The position numbers were made by a program, and so were the translations under genes. Source: CAZYMF01 sp964648215 (GTDB lineage: Bacteria; Desulfobacterota; Binatia; HRBIN30; JACQVA1). From it: a DNA stretch of 20,608 nt. The stretch lies in assembly GCA_964648215.1 (NCBI GenBank), contig CAZYMF010000073.1, forward strand, positions 1 through 20,608. The letters run 5' to 3'. Under the pieces are notes generated by a model that worked only from the letters and a program-made list of their open reading frames with translations, was not told where the DNA came from and did no database searches. Shown in pieces: positions 1-6,398 of this stretch; within the stretch, counting starts at the first letter, position 1, and each line of letters begins with the position of its first letter.

Positions 1-55
1 AACACTCGACACAAGGATTTTCAGTCCTTTGCTCTACCGACTGAGCTACCTGCCC
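1..55 (-). tRNA. tRNA-Phe (GAA), 3' part cut by the window edge
   Basis: On the minus strand the 5' acceptor half GGGCAGG (bases 55 to 49) is followed by TA, a D-stem GCTC/GAGC with an AGTCGGTA loop, and an anticodon arm AAGGA-CTGAAAA-TCCTT, giving anticodon GAA. The variable region and the start of the T-arm are visible, but the 3' half of the T-arm and the acceptor lie outside the window. The 80 bases between its 5' end and the stop codon of the glutathione synthetase gene show nothing recognisable. Confidence 0.93.
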
Positions 56-134
56 ACGGGTGGCCGCCGAAGAGGCACTCGTCTACTGGATGCCGTTCGG
101 GCAGTCAAGATGGCGCCGCGCGCCGAGACCGCCG

Positions 135-1118
135 CTACGGGTCGCTGCGCTCGGGGAGCGCCGCGACGCGGGCCTCGACGAAGTCGATCACCTGAGACTC
201 GAGCTGAACGCCGTCGAGGGCGTTGATCTCCTGCACTCCCGTCGGGCTGGTCACGTTCACCTCGGTGAGAAAGCCGCCGATGATGTCCAGGCCGACGAAG
301 TACAGTCCGTCGCGGCGGACCCGGGAAGCGAGGGCCGCGCAGATCTCGCGGTCCCGCTCGGTGACCTCGGCGCGCACGCAGGTGCCGCCGACGTGGATGT
401 TGCCGCGGTGCTCGTCCTCGCGCGGAACCCGCAACGTCGCCCCGAGCGGCTCGCCGTCGAGCAGGATCAGCCGCTTGTCGCCCTCGCGCACCGCGGGCAG
501 ATAGCGCTGGGCCATGATCATCTGGCGGCCGTTGTCCGTGGCCATCTCCAGCAGCGCGTTCAGATTGCGGTCGTCGCGGTGCAGGTGAAACACCCCTGCC
601 CCGCCGCACCCGGCCAGCGGCTTGATGATCATCTCGCCCCCGAGCTCGTCGAGAAAGCTCTTGAGCCGGGCCGGATCACCGCTGACGAAGGTCTCGGGAA
701 TCACCTCGGGAAAGTGGAGAGCGTAGAGCTTCTCGTTGGCCTCGCGCAGCCCGCGCGGGTCGTTGATCACCAGCGTCTGACGCCGATCGGCGAGATCGAG
801 CAGATGCGTGGCGAAGAAGTAGGCCAGATCGAAGGGGGGATCGCGGCGCATGAAGATCGCGTCGAACCACTCCAGCGCTTCGGTTCTCTCCTCGAAGAGC
901 TGGTAGGGCCGCGTGCGCTCCCGCTCCTCGGGGGCGACCCGCCGCACCTCGCAGCGACGCGCGCGCGCGAACGCCCGGGCGTGGCGAACGAACAGGTCGT
1001 TCGGGTCGCAGTAGTAGACCTCGTGCCCGCGATGCAGCGACTCGAGCATGAACACGAACGTCGTGTCCTTGTCCGGCAGGATCCGCTCCAACGGATCCAT
1101 CACGAAGGCGAAGCGCAT
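135..1118 (-). CDS. gshB: glutathione synthetase
   Basis: This 327-residue ATP-grasp enzyme joins gamma-glutamylcysteine and glycine with ATP to make glutathione in the cytoplasm. The N-terminus MRFAFVMDPLERI followed by RGHEVYY (residues 30-36) is the typical GshB start and defines the ATG. ATP-grasp signatures follow: INDPRGLREANEK (118-130), IIKPLAGCGGAG (164-175), GGTCVRAEV (244-252) and LTEVNVTSPTGVQEI (284-298), where the Glu/Asn pair binds metal. Length is close to the E. coli enzyme (316). It is the last gene of a minus-strand run after prmA and rsmE, 29 bases downstream of rsmE, with no clear Shine-Dalgarno. No gshA is visible here, so the first step of the pathway must be encoded elsewhere. 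The same frame stays open upstream to 1385, but that extension is within rsmE and is low complexity, so it was not used. Confidence 0.96.
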   Translation of the reverse strand: MRFAFVMDPLERILPDKDTTFVFMLESLHRGHEVYYCDPNDLFVRHARAFARARRCEVRRVAPEERERTRPYQLFEERTEALEWFDAIFMRRDPPFDLAYFFATHLLDLADRRQTLVINDPRGLREANEKLYALHFPEVIPETFVSGDPARLKSFLDELGGEMIIKPLAGCGGAGVFHLHRDDRNLNALLEMATDNGRQMIMAQRYLPAVREGDKRLILLDGEPLGATLRVPREDEHRGNIHVGGTCVRAEVTERDREICAALASRVRRDGLYFVGLDIIGGFLTEVNVTSPTGVQEINALDGVQLESQVIDFVEARVAALPERSDP

Positions 1119-1147
1119 GTCGCTGGATGCTACGGGGCCACCGCCGC

Positions 1148-1885
1148 TCACGCAAGTCGCGGCCCGAGGTCTCCCCAGTGCCGCTGCGCCAGCGCCGCCG
1201 CAACGATGGCGGCCGTCTCTCCGCGCAGGATCCGCGGGCCGAGCGAGACCGCGCGGAAACCGGCACGCTGCAGCTCGCCCACCTCCTCGCCGTCGAAGCC
1301 GCCTTCGGGTCCGACCGCGATCAGCACCGACGTCGCCGCTCCCGGCGGCGGCAGCGCGGCGGCCGCACCCGCATCCTCCCAACACACCAGTTTCAGATCA
1401 GCCTGGCGCCCCGCCAAGTGCGACAGCGGCTCCGGTCCCTCGATCGCGGGCACCCGGCTGCGGCCGCACTGCTTCGCCGCGCTGGTCGCGATCCGCCGCC
1501 AGCGCTCGACGCGCGCCGGTCCGCTGCCACCAAGAGCGCGCCGGCAGGAGAAGAGAACGACGCGCGTGACGCCGAGCTCGGTGGCCTTCTCGACCACGAG
1601 ATCGATCTTGTCGGCCTTCAACGACGCCACCGCCAGCGTGAGGTCCAAGGGCGACTCGCGCGCCGCCACGCCCTTCTCGACCACGGCCAGCTCGACCTGA
1701 TCGCCGGCAACGCTGTTCACCACCGCGTCGAAGACGCGGCCGCGATCGTCGAAGAGCTCGACGCGGGCGCCGGGGCGAAGCCGGCGGACCCGCAGGTGAT
1801 GGCGCTCCTCGCCACGCAGCAGCGCGCGGCCTTCGGCGATGGCTTCGCCGGCGACGAAGAACCGCGGCGGTCGTTTGCTGGTCAC
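1148..1885 (-). CDS. rsmE: 16S rRNA (uracil-1498-N3)-methyltransferase RsmE
   Basis: The 245-residue product is a SPOUT-class methyltransferase that methylates N3 of U1498 in 16S rRNA using S-adenosylmethionine. Visible hallmarks are the N-terminal PUA-like segment with RGEERHHLRVRRLRPG (residues 24-39), VEKATELGV (98-106), the knot motif VGPEGGF (191-197) and SLGPRILRGETA (214-225), which form the cofactor-binding trefoil knot. Length matches the family (E. coli 243). The GTG start at 1885 overlaps the TGA of prmA by 4 bases (GTGA), typical of translational coupling. In-frame GTG codons at 1897 and 1918 lie inside prmA and are less likely. No obvious Shine-Dalgarno precedes the GTG, which also fits coupled translation. 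Confidence 0.94.
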   Translation of the reverse strand: MTSKRPPRFFVAGEAIAEGRALLRGEERHHLRVRRLRPGARVELFDDRGRVFDAVVNSVAGDQVELAVVEKGVAARESPLDLTLAVASLKADKIDLVVEKATELGVTRVVLFSCRRALGGSGPARVERWRRIATSAAKQCGRSRVPAIEGPEPLSHLAGRQADLKLVCWEDAGAAAALPPPGAATSVLIAVGPEGGFDGEEVGELQRAGFRAVSLGPRILRGETAAIVAAALAQRHWGDLGPRLA

Positions 1886-2760
1886 GACGGCGCGCACACC
1901 AGATCGAGCGTCACCCACTCGCCCGCGCCGCTGCCGGTGACGCGGCCGGACTCGTGCAACCCCTGCGCCGCGAAGGCGGCGAGGATGTCGGCCGCCTCGG
2001 CGTCCAGGATCCCCGAGACGATCACGTGTCCGGCCGGAGCCAGAGCGGCGGCCAGCGCGGGCGCCATCTCGATGAGCAGAGAGCTGAGCAGGTTGGCGGC
2101 GATGACGTCGAAGCGGCCGGCGGCGTCGGCGAGCTCCGTGCCGATGCGAACCCGGTCGGCGACGCCGTTGCGCTCGCAGTTGTCACCGGCGGCACGCCGG
2201 GCCTCGGCGTCGACGTCGACGGCCCACACCTCCTCGACCCCGAGCTTGCTCAGCGCGATCGCCAGGATGCCCGAGCCGGTCCCGACGTCGACGGCACGAC
2301 GCACCCGGCCCGAACGAACCACGCGTTCGAGCAGAACGAGGCAGCCCTGCGTGGTCGCGTGATGACCCGTGCCGAAGGCCAGCCCGGGATCGATCACCAC
2401 GGCGATACGGCCCGCGGGGACGTCGGTGAGCCAGGGGGGGACGACGTAGAGGCTGTCGCCGACGCACAGCGGCGGGAAATGGTCCATCCACGCGTGCGCC
2501 CAGTCCTCCTGCTCGACCCGGCGGGTCTCGATGCGTGTCGCCGGCAGCCCCGGCGTGCTCGCGGCCAACTCGTCGCACAGAGCGCGCAGCTCCCGGAGCT
2601 GGCTCTCCGCCTCGACGGCGAGGTAGCCGGTCACCTGGACGAGCGAATCACTCTCGTCCGTGGCCAGGCCCGGCGAGCCCAGATCGAGCAGAAAGCTGGC
2701 CACCGCCTCCGCGTGGGCGCGCGCAACGGTGACGGTCGTCTCGGTCCAAGCGTTCGCCAT
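1882..2760 (-). CDS. prmA: ribosomal protein L11 methyltransferase
   Basis: The 292-residue cytoplasmic enzyme methylates amino groups of ribosomal protein L11 with S-adenosylmethionine. An N-terminal substrate-binding domain (about residues 1-100) precedes a class I Rossmann methyltransferase domain. Diagnostic motifs are DPGLAFGTGHHATT (124-137), the SAM-binding DVGTGSGILAIA (158-169), an acidic cofactor-ribose strand VDVD (181-184) and IAANLL (220-225). Length equals E. coli PrmA (293). The ATG at 2760 was chosen because GGAG sits 6 bases upstream; the frame is open to 2907, but that extension runs through an intergenic repeat. It heads the prmA-rsmE-gshB run and overlaps rsmE by 4 bases, so the first two genes are almost certainly co-translated. 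Confidence 0.96.
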   Translation of the reverse strand: MANAWTETTVTVARAHAEAVASFLLDLGSPGLATDESDSLVQVTGYLAVEAESQLRELRALCDELAASTPGLPATRIETRRVEQEDWAHAWMDHFPPLCVGDSLYVVPPWLTDVPAGRIAVVIDPGLAFGTGHHATTQGCLVLLERVVRSGRVRRAVDVGTGSGILAIALSKLGVEEVWAVDVDAEARRAAGDNCERNGVADRVRIGTELADAAGRFDVIAANLLSSLLIEMAPALAAALAPAGHVIVSGILDAEAADILAAFAAQGLHESGRVTGSGAGEWVTLDLVCAPS

Positions 2761-2818
2761 CGTTTCTCCGTATGCCATAGCCGCCCGGACAGCGCCAAGG
2801 CGGGGCTCGACCCAACCA

Positions 2819-2837
2819 CACAGGCTGGAAGCCTGTG
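2819..2837. repeat. REP-like intergenic palindrome
   Basis: CACAGGCT-GGA-AGCCTGTG is a perfect 8-bp inverted repeat with a 3-base loop, in the spacer between the divergent prmA and phosphodiesterase genes. Palindromes of this flavour occur as dispersed intergenic elements in many environmental high-GC genomes, so it may be one copy of a REP-like family. Copy number cannot be judged from one window. The stem could also fold in RNA, but no T-tract follows on either strand. Confidence 0.6.
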
Positions 2838-2848
2838 CCACCCAGACG

Positions 2849-2877
2849 GGAGAAGTGGGACACCGGAGAAGTGGGAC
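2849..2877. repeat. two tandem 13-mers, period 16
   Basis: GGAGAAGTGGGAC occurs at 2849-2861 and again, identical, at 2865-2877, separated by ACC. It begins 11 bases after the REP-like palindrome and ends 38 bases before the phosphodiesterase start. It could be part of the same dispersed element or a pair of protein-binding sites; the sequence alone does not decide. Confidence 0.65.
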
Positions 2878-2915
2878 TTGACCCGCCTGCGCTCCGCCAG
2901 TATGCACGGCTCGTC

Positions 2916-3665
2916 GTGCCCTCTCCCTTTTTCGTCATCGGCCACCGCGGCGCCGCGGGGCTCGCGCCCGAGCATACCCGCGCCTCGTTCGAGCAAGCCC
3001 TGGAGATCGGCGTCGACATGATCGAGCTCGACGTGCAGCTCACGCGCGATGGCCATCTCGTGGTGTTCCACGACCGCGAGCTCGGCCGCACCGTCACGGC
3101 CGCCGGCCCGCTGCGCGAGCGGACGCTGGCGGAACTGAAGCGGCTCGACACCGGCCGTTGGTTCGGCGACGCGTTCCGCGGCGAGCGACCGTTCACTCTG
3201 CCCGAGGTTTTCGAGCTCGTCGCCGGTCGCGCCGCGCTCAACGTCGAGATCAAGAGCCCCGAGCCCGATTGGGAGGCGACGGCACGGTCGCTGGCCGAAG
3301 CGCTGACGGGAGCCGACGCCCTCGCCACGGCGATCGTCTCCAGCTTCGAGATGGGAGCTCTCGAGGCCGTGCGCCGCCGGCTCCCGGAGGCGGGGATCGG
3401 GGTGCTGTGGCAGTCCCTGGACCTCGCCCCGGCCTGGGACTGGGCGCAGCGGCTGGCGGCAGTTTCCTTCCATCCCTTCGCCGGCCTGGTCAACGGCGAG
3501 CTGGTCGGCGCCGCTCGCGATCGGGGCCTGCGCGTGCACGCGTGGACGGTCAACGACGAGGACGAGATGCGGCGCGTCGCCGCCTGCTCCGTGGACGGTA
3601 TCATCAGCGACTTCCCCGACCGCCTGCGGCGCGTCCGCGAGGAGCTGACGCGCCGCCGCGCTTGA
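2916..3665 (+). CDS. glycerophosphodiester phosphodiesterase
   Basis: This 249-residue GDPD-family enzyme (UgpQ-like) hydrolyses glycerophosphodiesters, the deacylated phospholipids, to sn-glycerol 3-phosphate and an alcohol. Active-site elements of the TIM barrel are visible: IGHRGAAGLAPEHT (residues 8-21, catalytic His10), IELDVQLTRDG (36-46, metal-binding Glu37/Asp39), VFHD (50-53, second catalytic His52), NVEIKSPE (109-116), HAWTVND (208-214) and VDGIISDFPD (226-235). Length matches cytoplasmic UgpQ (about 247), and no signal peptide is present, so it is probably cytosolic. The GTG at 2916 is the start that yields the canonical N-terminus; the frame is open to 2835, but only through repeat sequence. 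No good ribosome-binding site is seen. Its TGA stop overlaps the -35 of a promoter candidate for the next genes. Confidence 0.93.
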   Translation: MPSPFFVIGHRGAAGLAPEHTRASFEQALEIGVDMIELDVQLTRDGHLVVFHDRELGRTVTAAGPLRERTLAELKRLDTGRWFGDAFRGERPFTLPEVFELVAGRAALNVEIKSPEPDWEATARSLAEALTGADALATAIVSSFEMGALEAVRRRLPEAGIGVLWQSLDLAPAWDWAQRLAAVSFHPFAGLVNGELVGAARDRGLRVHAWTVNDEDEMRRVAACSVDGIISDFPDRLRRVREELTRRRA

Positions 3666-3689
3666 CAGGCAGGGAAAAGGAACTACAGT
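3662..3689 (+). promoter_or_regulatory. sigma-70-type promoter candidate ahead of cvpA-dnaG
   Basis: A perfect -35 TTGACA (3662-3667) is followed after 16 bases by TACAGT (3684-3689; 4 of 6 matches to TATAAT). It overlaps the stop codon of the phosphodiesterase gene and lies about 70 bases upstream of the cvpA start, so transcription would serve cvpA, dnaG and the sigma region 4 gene. This is a consensus match only. Confidence 0.5.
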
Positions 3690-3761
3690 GCAAGACCTGG
3701 GGAAAAGCGCGTCGCCTGCCGACTTCGCGAACGTTTCCCGGCTTCGTCAGGCAACTTCGAG

Positions 3762-4265
3762 ATGAACATCGTTGACGTGATCCTGGCCATCGTGCTCGCG
3801 ATCTTCGCGCTGCGTGGCTACTGGCGGGGATTCTTTCGCGAGAGCTTCGGGCTGCTGGCGCTCTTCGGTGGCATCGCCGCCGCGATGCGCTTCGCCACGG
3901 AGGGAGCCGAGCTGCTCGAACCGTACCTGTCGCTCCCCATCGTTCGGGAGGGAATCTCGTTCGTGGCCATCTTCGTTCTCTGCCACGCCGTCGTGACGCT
4001 CTTCGGCGTGCTCCTCGATCGGCTGGCCAGCGCCGCTTCGCTCGGACTGGCCAATCATGCCGTGGGTGCGCTGGTGGGGGCCGCCAAGGGCGCCGGGCTG
4101 GCCGCCTTCGTCTTGCTGTTCCTGCACCTCTTCCCTCTGATGGCGACGCTCGACGCGCGCATCTCCGAGTCACGACTGGCTCCTCCCTTGATCACGGCCG
4201 CCGGCAACGTGGTACGCTTCGGCCTCGACACGGCACCGCAGCCGGGCCGGGCCAGCCGGTCCTGA
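3762..4265 (+). CDS. cvpA: CvpA family inner-membrane protein
   Basis: The 167-residue protein has about four membrane-spanning segments (approximately residues 3-20, 26-43, 64-84 and 100-125). It shows typical CvpA features: a start with NIVDVILAIVLAIFALRGYWRGF, the Arg-Gly-x-x-Arg-Gly-Phe-x-Arg-Glu turn after the first helix, and a Gly/Ala-rich final helix. CvpA was named for a role in colicin V production in E. coli and is now linked to envelope homeostasis; its biochemical activity is unknown. The ATG at 3762 follows a 96-base leader without a strong Shine-Dalgarno. The gene ends 6 bases before dnaG, so the two are almost certainly cotranscribed. Confidence 0.85.
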   Translation: MNIVDVILAIVLAIFALRGYWRGFFRESFGLLALFGGIAAAMRFATEGAELLEPYLSLPIVREGISFVAIFVLCHAVVTLFGVLLDRLASAASLGLANHAVGALVGAAKGAGLAAFVLLFLHLFPLMATLDARISESRLAPPLITAAGNVVRFGLDTAPQPGRASRS

Positions 4266-4271
4266 GAGACG

Positions 4272-6017
4272 ATGGCCGGCAAGATCCCCGACGAGACGAT
4301 CCAGGCCATCCGCGACCGGATCAGCATCGTCGAGGTGATCTCCAGCTACGTGACGCTCAAGAAGTCGGGCCGCAATCACCTCGGTCTCTGCCCCTTTCAC
4401 AACGAGAAGACGCCCTCGTTCACGGTGAACGAGGAGCGCGGTCTGTTCCACTGCTTCGGCTGCGGCGTCGGCGGCACCGTGTTCAACTTCGTCATGCGCC
4501 TGGAGCGGCAGGAGTTTCCCGAGGCGGTGGCCACCCTGGCGCGGCGTGCCGGGGTGAGCCTGCCCGAGCGCCGCGAGAGCGGCCCGGGGGCACAGCATCG
4601 CGAGCGCCTGCTGGCGGTGAACAAGCTGGCCATGGCCTTCTTCCGCCACGTGCTGCAGCGGCCCGAGGGGGAACGGGCACGCCGCTACCTGGAGCAACGC
4701 GGTGTCAGCGCGGAGATGATCGAACGCTTCGAGCTGGGCTTCGCGCCCGGCACCGGAGCGGCGTTCGTCCGCGTGCTGGCGAACAGGAAGATGGACGTCG
4801 GCCTGGCGGTCGAGCTGGGTCTCGTCGGCCGCTCCGCGGACGGGAGGTTGTACGATCGCTTCCGCGGTCGGGTGATGTTTCCCATTCGGCACAGTGACGG
4901 TCGCGTCCTGGGTTTCGGCGGGCGCGCCCTCGACGGCGACGGGCCGAAATATCTCAACTCGCCGGAGTCCGTTCTCTTTCGCAAAGGCGAAGGGCTCTAT
5001 GGTCTGTTCGAGGCGCGCCAGGCGATTCGCGACGTCGACCGCGTGGTTCTCGTCGAGGGCTACCTCGATGCCGTCGCCCTGGTCCAGGCCGGAATCGAAC
5101 ACACGGTGGCCACGCTCGGGACCGCGCTGACGGTGGCGCAGCTGCGGCTGGTGCGCCGCTTCAGCGCCAACGTGATCGCGTTCTTCGACGGCGATGCGGC
5201 AGGGCAGAAGGCGGCCCAACGCGCCTTCGCCGTCTGCGCCGAGGCCGGGGTGTGGGCGCTGGGGGCGTTCCTGCCCGATGGGCTCGATCCCGATTCGTTC
5301 GTTCGCGAGCGCGGCGCGGAGGCGACACGCACCCTGCTCTCCCAGGCCAGGGCGCTGGCGGATTTCTATCTCGATCGGATCGACCCGGGTCCGCAGGCGC
5401 CCGTGCCCGAGCGCGCCCGGGCGGCGGCCGAGATCGCGCGCGTTCTGGCGCACGTCAAAGACCCGTTCGAGTACGACCTCCTGGTCAAGCAGGCTGCCGA
5501 GCGGATCGGCATCAGCGAGCAGACGCTGCGGCAACCAACCGCCGCCGCCCGCGCCCCCACGACGGCCAGCGCGACGCCGACAAAGACGACGGCATTCCCC
5601 GTGGAGGAGGCGCTGCTGGTGGAGGCCATGAGCCTGGATCGCGAGGTCGCCACCTGGGCCGAGCACAGCGGGGTGCTCCCCAGGCTGCGCAGCGCTGAGC
5701 TGGCGGCCGCGGCGCAGGCGATCCTCGCTGCCTGGCGCGCCGGCGACGAGCCGGCGACGCTCGTCGACTCGCTGCCGCCGGCCATCGCGACCCGGATCAC
5801 GGCGGGTCTGCTGGGAGAAGGCCCGGTGGCGAGCGCCGATCGCATGAAGATCGCCGCCGACTGTGTCGCCAGGATCGAGCAACGGGCGCAGCGTGAGCTG
5901 AAGGGAGCCGTGAACGACGAGCTGCGCCAGGCAGAGAAGAAGGGATACGACGCGCAGTGGCGCGAGAAGCTGGAACGCCGCAAGGAGCTCATGCGCCGAG
6001 AAGGGGGACGGACGTAA
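4272..6017 (+). CDS. dnaG: DNA primase DnaG
   Basis: This 581-residue primase makes RNA primers for the replication fork and interacts with the DnaB helicase. The N-terminal CHC2 zinc-binding domain has Cys40, His43, Cys61 and Cys64 (in CPFHNEKTPSF and FHCFGCG). The catalytic core includes the TOPRIM fold, with VEGYLDAVAL (residues 261-270, metal-binding Glu262), TLGTALT (281-287) and FFDGDAAGQKA (304-314, Asp306/Asp308). A Pro/Ala/Thr linker around 425-440 precedes the C-terminal helicase-interaction domain (about 440-581). Length equals E. coli DnaG (581), and all catalytic residues are present. The start ATG lies 6 bases after cvpA. The TAA stop overlaps the ATG of the following sigma region 4 gene (TAATG), indicating an operon. 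A 690-residue antisense frame across it is a high-GC shadow. Confidence 0.98.
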   Translation: MAGKIPDETIQAIRDRISIVEVISSYVTLKKSGRNHLGLCPFHNEKTPSFTVNEERGLFHCFGCGVGGTVFNFVMRLERQEFPEAVATLARRAGVSLPERRESGPGAQHRERLLAVNKLAMAFFRHVLQRPEGERARRYLEQRGVSAEMIERFELGFAPGTGAAFVRVLANRKMDVGLAVELGLVGRSADGRLYDRFRGRVMFPIRHSDGRVLGFGGRALDGDGPKYLNSPESVLFRKGEGLYGLFEARQAIRDVDRVVLVEGYLDAVALVQAGIEHTVATLGTALTVAQLRLVRRFSANVIAFFDGDAAGQKAAQRAFAVCAEAGVWALGAFLPDGLDPDSFVRERGAEATRTLLSQARALADFYLDRIDPGPQAPVPERARAAAEIARVLAHVKDPFEYDLLVKQAAERIGISEQTLRQPTAAARAPTTASATPTKTTAFPVEEALLVEAMSLDREVATWAEHSGVLPRLRSAELAAAAQAILAAWRAGDEPATLVDSLPPAIATRITAGLLGEGPVASADRMKIAADCVARIEQRAQRELKGAVNDELRQAEKKGYDAQWREKLERRKELMRREGGRT

Positions 6018-6307
6018 TGCCCATTGACGAAAGGCCGAGGCCGGGCGTCGCGGCGTGGAGCGCCGGATGGCCATCGGTCGGCCTCGAGAATCGGACCCGA
6101 CATGCGCTAGCCACCCTCGAGCCATCGGAAGCGGAGGTGCTACGGCTGCGCTTCGGCATCGGCCAAGCGCGCGGTCTGACGCTGGCACAGATCGGCCTGC
6201 GCTTTGCGTTGCCCGAGGTATGGGTTCGACAGATCGAGACAAACGCGCTACGAAAGCTGCGGTATCCGAGCCACCGTCGGCGCCTGGATCATGTCAGCGA
6301 CGGATAG
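6017..6307 (+). CDS. stand-alone sigma-70 region 4 protein
   Basis: The 96-residue product consists almost only of sigma-70 region 4. HALATLEPSEAEVLRLRFGIG (from residue 29) aligns with region 4.1 of RpoD, and a helix-turn-helix (54-82) ending RQIETNALRKLRYPS matches the RQIEAKALRKLRHPS of region 4.2. Regions 1-3, including all core-binding and -10 recognition parts, are absent. It starts at the ATG overlapping the dnaG stop (TAATG), exactly where rpoD sits in the classical macromolecular-synthesis operon, so it may be a degenerated or domain-reduced descendant of rpoD. Opposite RpoD Arg584 and Glu585, which read the -35 element, it has Glu67 and Val68, while Arg588 and Gln589 are kept as Arg71 and Gln72. 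It could bind DNA or the RNA polymerase beta flap as a regulator, or be a decaying remnant. No room exists for a frameshifted N-terminus because dnaG fills the upstream sequence. Confidence 0.85.
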   Translation: MPIDERPRPGVAAWSAGWPSVGLENRTRHALATLEPSEAEVLRLRFGIGQARGLTLAQIGLRFALPEVWVRQIETNALRKLRYPSHRRRLDHVSDG

Positions 6308-6318
6308 GGCGATGGCAA

Positions 6319-6393
6319 GGGCCCATAGCTCAGACTGGTCAGAGCCGCCGGCTCATAACCGGTAGGTCCCAGGTTCGAATCCTGGTGGGCCCA
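6319..6393 (+). tRNA. tRNA with CAT anticodon, probably tRNA-Ile2
   Basis: Acceptor GGGCCCA/TGGGCCC, D-arm GCTC...GAGC, anticodon arm GCCGG-CTCATAA-CCGGT and T-arm CCAGG-TTCGAAT-CCTGG form a complete cloverleaf with discriminator A at 6393. CCA is not encoded. The CAT anticodon fits elongator Met or Ile2, where lysidine replaces C34. The C4-G69 and C5-G68 pairs recognised by the lysidine synthetase TilS are present, which favours Ile2; initiator tRNA is excluded by the normal first acceptor pair. It begins 11 bases after the sigma region 4 stop, and its last base is the A of an ATG in the next gene. Confidence 0.93.
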
Positions 6394-6398
6394 TGACC

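Noticed and set aside
60..1700. Long plus-strand open frame antisense to gshB and rsmE
   Set aside because: High GC leaves the opposite frames open; the protein is Arg/Ala/Pro-rich with no family features, whereas the minus strand encodes clear GshB and RsmE.
4170..6242. 690-residue minus-strand frame across dnaG
   Set aside because: It is antisense to a full-length DnaG with every catalytic residue in place; the frame shows codon-shadow composition and no recognisable domain.
6017..6307. Frameshifted full-length rpoD
   Set aside because: The upstream bases are fully used by dnaG, and no region 2 or 3 sequence is visible in any frame nearby.
6319..6393. Initiator tRNA-fMet
   Set aside because: The first acceptor pair is a normal G-C and the T-loop and D-arm match elongator-type tRNAs; Ile2 or elongator Met fits better.
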